Part shown: positions 1 through 6,943 of the stretch, one piece after another
How the letters are laid out: each line of letters begins with the position of its first letter
How positions within the stretch are numbered: position 1 is the first letter of the stretch
Assembly (NCBI GenBank): GCA_014874235.1
Contig: JACWAC010000004.1
Span: forward strand, 1 to 20,259
Length of the DNA stretch: 20,259 nucleotides
Direction: 5' to 3'
From: Thermoplasmatales archaeon
GTDB taxonomy: Archaea > Thermoplasmatota > Thermoplasmata > Thermoplasmatales > GCA-001856825
Notes under the pieces: generated by a model
The model's input: only the letters and a program-made list of their open reading frames with translations
Told to the model about the DNA's origin: nothing
Databases searched by the model: none
Position numbers and translations under genes: made by a program

Positions 1-958
1 TGATGAGGTTCTTTCCGCTCCTCCTGTTGGTTTTCAGGCTTATCTGGTTGGTTATGTGACCGGAAAACCTTCTCTGGGCACCAGGGTGTGCCCCCCTGAA
101 AGAGTAGATACTTTGATTGAGGTCCCCAACTACGAAGAAGAAGGAGCCGTATTCCCAGAACCTCTCAAATATAGAAATCTGCAGTTCATCGGTGTCTTGG
201 AATTCGTCCACTAGAATATACTTGAATCTCTTTGCTATCTCTTCACCCTTGGCGTCCATGATCTTTAGAGTGTACAGCAGAAGGTCGTCGAAGTCCATTA
301 CCCTTGCCTTCTGTTTTATGTCTTGATAGTCTGTCACGAAATAAGTTAGGAGGGAAACCAGCCCCGGAATAATTGAGATCCTTAACCTCGAAGAAATCTC
401 TTTCATGACGGTCTCATCAAAGACTTTCGGGGAGAAACTGGTGAAGAAGCCACCTGTCGTGAAGACCATGTAATCGAGATATCCCTTTTGAGCGGCCATG
501 ATGTCCGTGCAATCTCTGATTATCTGCTCTATATCGGTCTCGAATTCGTCCAGAATCCTTGCCAGTATCATTCCTTCCTCCGTGACTTTCCTCTCGTTCC
601 TTATTCTTATTATGTAATTCCTGATACTCTTCTCCAGAAGATTGAATGACTCAAGTTCGTCCATCACTCTGAAATACCATGGGATACCTATTTCTGAACC
701 GTATTTCCTGACGATTCTCGAACAGAAGTTGTGAATGGTCCCAACATTGGATATGGGAAGTTGTCTTATCAGCTCCGTCTTACCCTCCTTCAGGGCCCGT
801 TTCTTCAACCGGTTGATGAGTTCCTCGGATGCACGATCTGTGAATGTTATTGCTACCACGCACTCCGCTCCCTCCTCTTCCATCAGTTCGTAACACTTGT
901 TTATAAGCGTCTCTGTCTTGCCAGAACCTGGTACCGCGGAAACAAAATCTCCTGTCAA
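1..958 (-). CDS. UvrD/AddA-like superfamily 1 helicase, 3' part beyond window
   Basis: This is the N-terminal 319 residues of an SF1A DNA helicase. Visible motifs are Walker A PGSGKT (residues 10-15), motif Ia AITFTDRASEEL (36-47), a VGTIHNF block (72-78), DFDDLL (222-227), Walker B/motif II LVDEFQDTDELQ (249-260), and motif III GDLNQSIYSFRGA (278-290) leading to a motif IV-like segment at the edge. No ATG fits. TTG at 958 is the probable start, 1 nt after the stop of the AddB-like gene and behind a purine/GGTGGTGA-rich stretch, which implies translational coupling. In this frame an upstream TAA at 992-994 limits the start. The protein therefore begins only about ten residues before Walker A and lacks the usual Q motif. 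With its partner it should form a helicase-nuclease acting on double-strand DNA ends. The family call is firm; the AddA role is inferred from the neighbour. Confidence 0.85.
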   Translation of the reverse strand, partial: MTGDFVSAVPGSGKTETLINKCYELMEEEGAECVVAITFTDRASEELINRLKKRALKEGKTELIRQLPISNVGTIHNFCSRIVRKYGSEIGIPWYFRVMDELESFNLLEKSIRNYIIRIRNERKVTEEGMILARILDEFETDIEQIIRDCTDIMAAQKGYLDYMVFTTGGFFTSFSPKVFDETVMKEISSRLRISIIPGLVSLLTYFVTDYQDIKQKARVMDFDDLLLYTLKIMDAKGEEIAKRFKYILVDEFQDTDELQISIFERFWEYGSFFFVVGDLNQSIYSFRGAHPGAQRRFSGHITNQISLKTNRRSGKNLI

Positions 959-959
959 G

Positions 960-3335
960 TCACCACCGCCTCTCCTGTACCCTGCAGACGCTTAGAAGAG
1001 GACAGAACAATTCATTTTCACACTTCCAGAGACTTCCACCTTCCTTAACAAGAGGGTCAAAATCTCCGCTCACAAAGTCTTCTAGTACTGGGTCAACTAT
1101 GTCCTTGCACTTCCTGACCTGAGCCTCTTCGTTCGGTATAGCGTTGTAGAAGCCCGCGGTGTTGAATCCCTCACTGATATCCCTGAACGAAACGTATGCT
1201 GCGGCCCTCACCTTCTTCTTCATGACGGTTTCCACGCCAATTTTGTAGAAGTAAAGTTGAATCTTGGAATGTCTATCGTCACACAGGTCGTTTTTTGGAT
1301 AACCGTACAAGGAACTCTTGTAATCGATAACACATAGCCCGCCATTTTCCTCGTCCACCCTGTCGACATACCCACCTATTCCTATCTTCTTTTCTCCAAA
1401 TTCGTAGAGAACCTGTTGATCGTTTGTTGGGAAGTGAAACTCCTTCTGGATCGTCTTTCTCCCCAGTTCCAAGGCATGATTGACGTCCATCACGAAGAAT
1501 CTGACCAACTTCCCGTTCAGTAGGTACTTGTCTCGATAGAATTTCAGGGCCTCGGTTCTGGACTCATACTTCTCTCTATTAATTTCGGCCCTGACATACG
1601 AGTCTGCCATTTTTCCAAAATTGGCGGGCGATAGACTCGTTGAATAATATTTCTCAAGGATCTTGTGAGTCATTGAACCTGTGGTTCTCGGGTCCAGGAA
1701 TTCACGCGGGCTATCTATCTCGTCAATGTTTAGCATTCCATTCACAAAACCCTTGAAATGACAACCGGCATAATTCTCTATGAAAGTCGGATAGATTGGT
1801 TTCTCCAGTCTTTTTTTGATTATCCCCTCGTCAAGTGTGTATTTCTTCGATACCTTGTTTTCCTTGGCCAGTTCCCAATCGGTTAACGGATTCGTAGGTA
1901 CGAATACGGAATCCCTCTGCACGTATTCCTCATCTCCCGGAATTCCATCATAGAACGCCGTTGATTCCGTGTATGAAAGTTTGTCGTCCATTCCGGAATA
2001 TGTTAGGATGACGTTATCAGACAGATCTATCAGCGATGAATAAGATTGCTCAGTAAGGTTCTCGAAAGAGCCTTCTAGCCCAATTTTAGCCAAAAAATCC
2101 CTCGCTTCTTCCGAAAATGATCGAAGAGATGATGCGGCATCCATCCCTGCTAGATACAGAGAATCGAGTGGCACACCAATGAGGTCCAAGGGCTTGCCAA
2201 TCAGTACTTCAGCACTCCCTGCAACGCTGACCTTAGGCAGGTATTTCATCGATTCCATATCATTGATTATGCCTGTCGGGTCGTTTGAGTATTCTTCGAA
2301 CGAAGAGACGAGGGTGCCCAGTATCTTTTTGGGATAGTTTCTTTCCCCGAGGTATTTCTTGCTAAACTCAATGAGCTTTGCGAGGCCATTTTTCCCATCG
2401 ATCTCACCATAGAGTGATTCCAAATCTGTTATAATCTCCCCATTGATCTTCAGCTCCTCAAACAGAGTCTTCCAGTCTTTGATCCCCTTCGTTATGTTCT
2501 TGTCATAACTCTGGTCTTTGATGTCATATATCCTAGTCCTTTCGATGTTAGAAAATGGATTCTCTATCAGTGATATCACGGACTCAAAAGAAAAATTTTC
2601 ATCGAGACACTTCAGTGTGGAGATTATGAAATTGTAAGGTGCATCGTTCAGCATTATTTCAGAGACTGGGGAAGCGATGCTGGAATTGATTCCAAAGAGC
2701 TCGAGTTCCTTTGCTACTGCCACGGCCAAATAATCATCGGGGACTACAATTCCCCTAACCCCTTTCTTAACTAGAACGTCTTTGACGATCCATCTAATCT
2801 CTGCATAATAATCAGAGAATTTTTTCTTGAGAAATTTGGATCGTTTCTCGTTTGATTGTTCACGCTTCGTGAACAACCCGTAGTAAGGTTTCAGGAATGG
2901 AGGTAAGTGACTTACGTAGTTGGATGATAAGTTGTGTTTTAGAGGAAACAGATTCATGAATTCGCTAAAGTCTTCAGGTTCACTCTTTCCCAGTTCAGAG
3001 ATCAACCTGTAATAGTTAAGCGTAATCTCGCTATACTTTTCAATCTTCTTTTCCGAACTATCCTCCGCAACAAGTTTATGGACTTTGGATGTTTCTCCGA
3101 TGACTCGGAGGAAGTTTTGGATCGCTTTCATTGTGCCCAGGTCGTCAACCGAAGCACCCGATCTAAGAAGAGCAACGAGGCTCTCCTCTTCCGACAGGAT
3201 CCTGACGTTAACAGAAGAAGACATTTCCTTGATAAGGTCGATTACTCCTTGAGCCTCAACTTTGCTGATAACGGAAAAAGCACGTGCTGCTCCACTAGAA
3301 AAGAAAACATGCCTTCCTCTTTCGCCAACAGCCAC
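960..3335 (-). CDS. AddB/RecB-like PD-(D/E)XK nuclease with Fe-S cysteines
   Basis: This 791-aa protein resembles AddB-type helicase-nuclease subunits. The C-terminal third carries a RecB-family nuclease: MTHKILEKYY with H557, GGYVDRVD with D658, VIDYKSS with D671 and K673, then QLYFY with Q693. An AddB-style iron-sulfur 'staple' is suggested by C525 (YAGC) ahead of the nuclease and C772, C778, C784 at the end, spaced C-x5-C-x5-C. The N-terminal ~500 residues lack a Walker A motif; they would correspond to the helicase-like arm, probably inactive. Start is GTG at 3335, with an in-frame TAG two codons upstream (TAG GCA TTC GTG). A TATA-like box at 3355-3361 suits a leaderless message. It is transcribed with the UvrD-like helicase immediately downstream. 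DNA end resection is inferred. AddAB is best known from bacteria, so an archaeal version beside HerA in the same window is notable. Confidence 0.8.
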   Translation of the reverse strand: MAVGERGRHVFFSSGAARAFSVISKVEAQGVIDLIKEMSSSVNVRILSEEESLVALLRSGASVDDLGTMKAIQNFLRVIGETSKVHKLVAEDSSEKKIEKYSEITLNYYRLISELGKSEPEDFSEFMNLFPLKHNLSSNYVSHLPPFLKPYYGLFTKREQSNEKRSKFLKKKFSDYYAEIRWIVKDVLVKKGVRGIVVPDDYLAVAVAKELELFGINSSIASPVSEIMLNDAPYNFIISTLKCLDENFSFESVISLIENPFSNIERTRIYDIKDQSYDKNITKGIKDWKTLFEELKINGEIITDLESLYGEIDGKNGLAKLIEFSKKYLGERNYPKKILGTLVSSFEEYSNDPTGIINDMESMKYLPKVSVAGSAEVLIGKPLDLIGVPLDSLYLAGMDAASSLRSFSEEARDFLAKIGLEGSFENLTEQSYSSLIDLSDNVILTYSGMDDKLSYTESTAFYDGIPGDEEYVQRDSVFVPTNPLTDWELAKENKVSKKYTLDEGIIKKRLEKPIYPTFIENYAGCHFKGFVNGMLNIDEIDSPREFLDPRTTGSMTHKILEKYYSTSLSPANFGKMADSYVRAEINREKYESRTEALKFYRDKYLLNGKLVRFFVMDVNHALELGRKTIQKEFHFPTNDQQVLYEFGEKKIGIGGYVDRVDEENGGLCVIDYKSSLYGYPKNDLCDDRHSKIQLYFYKIGVETVMKKKVRAAAYVSFRDISEGFNTAGFYNAIPNEEAQVRKCKDIVDPVLEDFVSGDFDPLVKEGGSLWKCENELFCPLLSVCRVQERRW

Positions 3336-3354
3336 GAATGCCTAAGTTAACTTA

Positions 3355-3361
3355 CAATAAA
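3355..3361 (-). promoter_or_regulatory. TATA-like box for the nuclease-helicase operon
   Basis: On the minus strand this reads TTTATTG, 20-26 nt before the GTG start at 3335, which fits a leaderless transcript. Position and composition only; no start-site data. Confidence 0.4.
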
Positions 3362-3496
3362 TCATTTGTCAGTCTCAACAAATTGGAGAGGTGAGGAAAA
3401 ATAGCAAACAATTGAGTGGATACAACGTACAAGCAATTTAATTTTCATAATCGCTATTCCTAATAGGAAGACCCAAAATCGTAGATGCCTCCCCCG

Positions 3497-3518
3497 ATAG
3501 TGCAATGGACAGCACTAT
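3497..3518. repeat. Perfect 7-bp inverted repeat beside a TATA-like run
   Basis: ATAGTGC (3497-3503) and GCACTAT (3512-3518) are exact inverted copies separated by 8 nt. The alternating run TATATATAA follows at 3527-3535. No convincing gene lies within the expected distance on either strand. It could be an operator overlapping a promoter, the hairpin of a small RNA, or chance. Confidence 0.45.
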
Positions 3519-3584
3519 TTCGTAGGTATATATAACGGCACATGCAGAACAAGCTGATGGATCTTCGTATGTATAGGTCCATGC

Positions 3585-3686
3585 CTAATGTATTCCGTTA
3601 GCTAAAGAATGCGTGAAACTCAGATATATCAAGATGATACCTAGGAGAGCCACAACCACAACGATGATTCCTTTCGAAACTGTCAC
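3585..3686 (-). CDS. Possible 33-aa single-span membrane peptide
   Basis: A GTG-started frame gives a 33-residue peptide that is almost wholly one hydrophobic helix (VSKGIIVVVVALLGIILIYL, residues 3-22) with a short polar tail ending in GIH. The frame stays open upstream for about 30 more codons but has no ATG there. The GTG overlaps the TGA of the frame at 3683-3778 by 4 nt (GTGA), the pattern of coupled genes. An ATATATTT box (3714-3721) lies about 31 nt upstream. A lone C-terminal membrane span recalls small translocon subunits such as Sec61beta, but I see no Sec61beta signature. I do not assign a function, and it may be a frameshifted remnant. Confidence 0.35.
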   Translation of the reverse strand: MTVSKGIIVVVVALLGIILIYLSFTHSLANGIH

Positions 3687-3778
3687 CGATCCCTTTTCTG
3701 CAGAACCATGGTGATATATTTGAGGGTTTCCCAGATGATACGATATCTCAACTTGCTTGTTTTATGTTCCAAATGCAT
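3683..3778 (-). CDS. Possible 31-aa basic peptide upstream of the membrane peptide
   Basis: The ATG at 3778 opens a 31-codon frame rich in Lys, Arg and aromatic residues (contains SKLRYRIIWETLKY) and ends in a TGA that overlaps the GTG of the hydrophobic frame. Nothing AT-rich lies 26 nt before the ATG. A TTTAAGTA box at 3780-3787 would instead place transcription inside the frame, near an in-frame TTG at 3751. It is either a coupled micro-ORF or the 5' part of one gene split from the hydrophobic frame by a frameshift. Confidence 0.25.
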   Translation of the reverse strand: MHLEHKTSKLRYRIIWETLKYITMVLQKRDR

Positions 3779-3837
3779 GATACTTAAAGCCACGGAACTG
3801 GCCCCAGCGTGTGTTTTGCAGCCAAGCGAAAATAGAA

Positions 3838-3847
3838 ATATTTAAAT
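3838..3847 (+). promoter_or_regulatory. TATA-like box for the 97-aa gene
   Basis: ATATTTAAAT is centred about 31 nt before the ATG at 3873, supporting that start over the ATG at 3846, which overlaps the box itself. Confidence 0.45.
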
Positions 3848-3872
3848 GTTACGGATTACTTCTTGTTTACCG

Positions 3873-4166
3873 ATGCGGAGATACCGACATAATACAAACA
3901 TAAATGGCAATGAGACGAAAGTGAAATTAAGAAAACTCAACATGAGAAAAAATGAGGAGTTCAGATTTCTGTTAATGAAGTGCTTGAGAGATCTTCCAGA
4001 AAGTGTTAGGGGAGGTGTCATAGGCTCTGTTTATGCAAAGGCCGCTAAGAACGGAGTACTGGAAGCGAGAGACTATGTTTTGGTCAAAAAGAACGAAGGG
4101 ATAATAGACGACACTATGAGCAAGCAACTAATAGATCTCATCTACGACTACAGCACCTACCGCTAG
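3873..4166 (+). CDS. Small hypothetical protein, about 97 aa
   Basis: I do not recognise the family. From ATG 3873 the protein has a basic, Asn/Arg-rich N-terminus and a compact, probably helical domain (MRKNEEFRFLLMKCLRDLPE onward, containing GGVIGSVYAKAAKNGVLEA and QLIDLIYDYSTYR). It has no membrane span or signal. The ATG at 3846 sits inside the TATA-like box and is unlikely. The in-frame ATG at 3942 would give a 74-aa protein beginning where the ordered domain seems to start, so the true start is unsettled. It is convergent with the DUF357 gene: both stop codons lie in the palindrome CTAG at 4163-4166. The residue pattern and promoter support a real gene; function unknown. Confidence 0.6.
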   Translation: MRRYRHNTNINGNETKVKLRKLNMRKNEEFRFLLMKCLRDLPESVRGGVIGSVYAKAAKNGVLEARDYVLVKKNEGIIDDTMSKQLIDLIYDYSTYR

Positions 4167-4447
4167 GAATATTGAGTAAATCGTTTGTAATCGCCGGTCG
4201 CGCTGAGAATTCCGAGCCGAACGCCGGCATCCAACCAGGCATACGCATACGAACTAGCTGCTAATGAGTTTTCGAAGTCTCCCTTCTCGTAGAAGAAGTT
4301 AGCATCTTTGAGATAGTTGTTGCACATGTCCACGAAGTCTGTTGCAGCTTTGCTTAGGAAGCTTTCCTTTGAGGGAGAGATCTTTACAAGGGAGAGGGCC
4401 TCTCTTGTCATGTCAAGGTATTTCTTGCACCTATCCTCGATAGTCAT
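4163..4447 (-). CDS. DUF357 family protein
   Basis: This 94-aa protein is all-helical in appearance, with heptad-like hydrophobics and the C-terminal signature SYAYAWLDAGVRLGIL that I associate with the archaeal DUF357 family. Length fits the family. It has no catalytic motif and no known biochemical function. Its ATG overlaps the stop of herA by 4 nt (ATGA), so it is the last gene of the aminotransferase-herA-DUF357 operon and is likely translated in step with HerA. An accessory role to HerA can be suggested only from this coupling. Its stop codon shares the CTAG with the convergent 97-aa gene. Confidence 0.75.
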   Translation of the reverse strand: MTIEDRCKKYLDMTREALSLVKISPSKESFLSKAATDFVDMCNNYLKDANFFYEKGDFENSLAASSYAYAWLDAGVRLGILSATGDYKRFTQYS

Positions 4448-5886
4448 CTGACCACCTTGACGTTCTTTCCTCCGTCATCCGTCTCTCTCGGGCGCACTTC
4501 TATGAACAGAGGTATCGGCAGTTCCGGTGACGCGACCAGAGATGTCCCGACAGGGAGCCTCTGGATCTCGTCCAGGGATGAAGCTGTGAGCCCCTCTACA
4601 GAATTTCCAATAGCCTTCAGATCATTCGGGTTGGTCACTTTCAGTATCAGTTGTGTACCGCACTGTGACAGAACGTTCTTGTCAACTTTTGCAGGTCTTT
4701 GAGATACCACGAGGAGTCCAAATCCGAATTTTCTCCCTTCGGATGCTACCGTTCTCATGATCTTCGAAGAAAAGGCTTTGCCCTGTTGAGGGGCGAAATT
4801 GTGCGCCTCCTCTACCACCGTGAGTAGGGGTGGAATCCTATCCTTCTTACGGGCTTCGAATAAGGCGTACAGAAGTCTCTGTACTATGAGCTCTTGCATA
4901 TCCGGAGGAAGGCCCTTCATTTCAATGATAGACACCTTTCCTTTGATGACCAGTTCGTCCACCCTAAGACCCCTCTTTCCCAGGATGTTCAGGGATTTTA
5001 GGTACAGCAGCTCCTTCTCTAGCGTCTGAGAGAGGGACGAATCGTCCTGTCTCTTGAGTTCTTTTATGACTTCGTCGAAATCATAATCTTTGCTCGATAG
5101 CCTAATTGCATCGATTGCTTTCCTGAGAGGCAAGACGTAGGACTTGGGGTCTGAGAGGTTCATTATGCTCACAAGCTCCTTGACGTTTATTTGTGAGAGA
5201 GTGAATGTGAGTTTTTGATCACCTTGATCTGGAGAGAATACCACTATCTTGTTTCCATACGAACTCGGGTGAATGGAGAATCTCTTCATTTCATCTGAGT
5301 CAGAAGCCCTCTTCTTCATCGACGCGTACTCTCCGTGAGGGTCAATTACAACCACCGTCACATCGTTCTTGATGAGCTCTTCTATTATCACTCCCGTCAG
5401 GTAGCTCTTCCCCCCACCCGTTTTGGCCATCACAGATATGTGCTTCTGCACCATCGAATTAATGTCGATAGAAAACGGTATGCTGTGTCCGTAAATCAGT
5501 CCCACATAGGCCCTTCCTTTCTTGCCCACACCTATGTTGAGTGTGGACGAAATAAATTCATCCTCAGCAAAATAAACAGGCGTCCCGGCAAGGAACGGGG
5601 CCCTTGGGTATTGGAGTACTCCCTTTCGGTCGTGATAACCTATAATCACTATCTGGGCAGATATCGTTTGCTGGATCTCAATATTGTTCCCTTCCATAAT
5701 TTGATACGACTTTTCGATCGAGAGATTCGTTTTGGCTTCAATAGAATCTACTTTCCCGAGAACCCAACCGTCCTCGTGGTGTTGCACTCTTACATAATCT
5801 CCCTGTTTGAGTTTACCCGAAACGGAACAATTTACGACGGTTGGACGGAGGTCTCCGTAAAGTATGCCAACCGGATCCATCTTCAC
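4444..5886 (-). CDS. herA: HerA-type hexameric DNA translocase/ATPase
   Basis: The protein of about 480 aa has the HerA layout. An N-terminal HAS-barrel-like region comes first (residues ~5-90; GILYGDLRPTVV, GDYVRVQHHEDGWVLGKV). The RecA-like core follows, with Walker A AKTGGGKS (154-161), DPHGEY (182-187), Walker B TVVEEAHNF (356-364), EGRKFGFGLLVVSQRP (383-398) and a C-terminal IEVRPRE tail. HerA hexamers pump DNA and work with NurA nuclease and Mre11-Rad50 in archaeal end resection. None of those partners is adjacent here. Start: GTG at 5886 overlaps the upstream stop as GTGA. The ATG two codons later (5880) follows GAGGTG and may be the one used. The gene is coupled on both sides, to an aminotransferase upstream and DUF357 downstream. 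A HerA-like paralogue with another role cannot be excluded. Confidence 0.88.
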   Translation of the reverse strand: MKMDPVGILYGDLRPTVVNCSVSGKLKQGDYVRVQHHEDGWVLGKVDSIEAKTNLSIEKSYQIMEGNNIEIQQTISAQIVIIGYHDRKGVLQYPRAPFLAGTPVYFAEDEFISSTLNIGVGKKGRAYVGLIYGHSIPFSIDINSMVQKHISVMAKTGGGKSYLTGVIIEELIKNDVTVVVIDPHGEYASMKKRASDSDEMKRFSIHPSSYGNKIVVFSPDQGDQKLTFTLSQINVKELVSIMNLSDPKSYVLPLRKAIDAIRLSSKDYDFDEVIKELKRQDDSSLSQTLEKELLYLKSLNILGKRGLRVDELVIKGKVSIIEMKGLPPDMQELIVQRLLYALFEARKKDRIPPLLTVVEEAHNFAPQQGKAFSSKIMRTVASEGRKFGFGLLVVSQRPAKVDKNVLSQCGTQLILKVTNPNDLKAIGNSVEGLTASSLDEIQRLPVGTSLVASPELPIPLFIEVRPRETDDGGKNVKVVR

Positions 5887-6875
5887 CTCTTCCAGCTGGA
5901 GAGTCTCTTGGCGATCAGCTTCATGCCCTTATCCGTTCTTTCCGGGTCCTCAGTTCCCAGCCCTATTCTAATGAGTGAGTCAGATCCAAAATAATAACCA
6001 GGAACCGTCGAGACGCCGTCTGCCATTAGCGAGAAAGCGAACTTTGTGGAATCCGCTTCAACTGAAACTGCGTTGATGATGTTTCCTTTGTAGCCCAGTA
6101 TGAACTCGTCAAGATTCTCGAATAGAATCTTTGAATTTTCGTCTATCTTCTTCTTGTTGTACTCCTTGTACACGCTTATATTACTGAGCAGATAGGTTCC
6201 CCTTCTTTTCACGCTTGCCGAGATCACCGGTACCATGATTTCCATTCTCTCCTTCATCTCAGCTATTATATTCTTACTGGAAACTATCCACCCCATCTTG
6301 ATGCCAGATTCGCCGAAGAATTTAGAGACGGAACCTAGTAAGATTGTGTTACCAGTTTCAAGTCTCTTTGGAAAGGTCCCGTTGAAGAAGGAAAATGTGT
6401 CATCGATCACAAGGTAAGACTCGTTCCCTTCCGTCTCCCTGGCAATTGACTTCAGACTCTCGTCACTCCAGGTCAGACCCGTAGGGTTGTTGGGATTGCT
6501 AATGACATATGCGGTCTTTTCATCTACATCCCACGGAGACAGGTCCACGCCATCTGAGGAGATTCTGTTCTCGAGAGAAGCATTCATTCCAATCTCCCGT
6601 GCCTGATAGTGATAGGCAGGATATTCCGGGGCTATGGTGACAAGTGAAGTGATCTTCTTTTTTAGGTGGTAAAGGGTGAAGAATGAGGCAAAGGTGTTCG
6701 AAGGGGTGACAATAACCTGCTCTTTCTCTACACCATAAAGCCTTGCAATCTGTTCTTCAATATCGGTCCCACCAAGTCCCTCGGGATTCATGCCACGCAT
6801 TGCGCTCGAAGCTAGATTGATGTTCTCTTCTGGAAGCGAATCGACGTATCTGAACATTGAAACGTCCATAGGCAT
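5883..6875 (-). CDS. PLP-dependent class I/II aminotransferase
   Basis: This 330-aa fold-type I aminotransferase has NPNNPTG (127-133), IDDTF (157-161) at the pyridine-N aspartate position, the Schiff-base lysine K185 in GSVSKFFGESG, and the carboxylate-binding arginine in SLIRIGLG near the C-terminus. At 330 residues it is on the short side, close to HisC/CobD-like enzymes, and lacks much of the N-terminal arm of aspartate aminotransferases. The substrate cannot be read from the sequence; histidinol-phosphate, aromatic or aspartate aminotransferase are all possible. There are no his or cob genes nearby. It heads the operon with herA and DUF357. ATG 6875 lies 20-26 nt downstream of AATATA (6896-6901, TATATT on the coding strand), which suits a leaderless message, and the gene is divergent from isopentenyl phosphate kinase. 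Confidence 0.82.
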   Translation of the reverse strand: MPMDVSMFRYVDSLPEENINLASSAMRGMNPEGLGGTDIEEQIARLYGVEKEQVIVTPSNTFASFFTLYHLKKKITSLVTIAPEYPAYHYQAREIGMNASLENRISSDGVDLSPWDVDEKTAYVISNPNNPTGLTWSDESLKSIARETEGNESYLVIDDTFSFFNGTFPKRLETGNTILLGSVSKFFGESGIKMGWIVSSKNIIAEMKERMEIMVPVISASVKRRGTYLLSNISVYKEYNKKKIDENSKILFENLDEFILGYKGNIINAVSVEADSTKFAFSLMADGVSTVPGYYFGSDSLIRIGLGTEDPERTDKGMKLIAKRLSSWKR

Positions 6876-6895
6876 GACGGTACAATTAATTCATC

Positions 6896-6926
6896 AATAT
6901 ACAATCTTCCATGATTTTATTTATTT
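6896..6926. promoter_or_regulatory. Divergent promoters of aminotransferase and IPK operons
   Basis: The 68-bp spacer carries two separate TATA-like boxes. TATATT on the minus strand (6896-6901) serves the aminotransferase ATG at 6875, and TTTATTTATTTA on the plus strand (6915-6926) serves the GTG at 6944. Both distances fit leaderless initiation. Confidence 0.5.
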
Positions 6927-6943
6927 AGACGAAATGGCAAACG

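Larger units (their letters stand above)
3336..3845. other. 510-bp intergenic region without a firm gene
   Basis: The region holds the promoter of the nuclease operon at one end, the inverted repeat at 3497-3518 with its adjacent TATA-like run, two tiny overlapping minus-strand frames at 3585-3778, and the TATA-like box of the next plus-strand gene at 3838-3847. No tRNA, CRISPR or transposon remnant was recognised. Confidence 0.6.

Noticed and set aside
3542..3601. 19-codon plus-strand frame just after the TATATATAA run
   Set aside because: Its ATG is only about 11 nt from the centre of the TATA-like run, too close for archaeal initiation, and the peptide has no feature of note.
5335..5994. 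Long plus-strand open frame (219 codons) opposite herA
   Set aside because: It lies entirely antisense to well-supported herA and aminotransferase codons, has no recognisable domain or promoter, and its composition mirrors the opposite strand.
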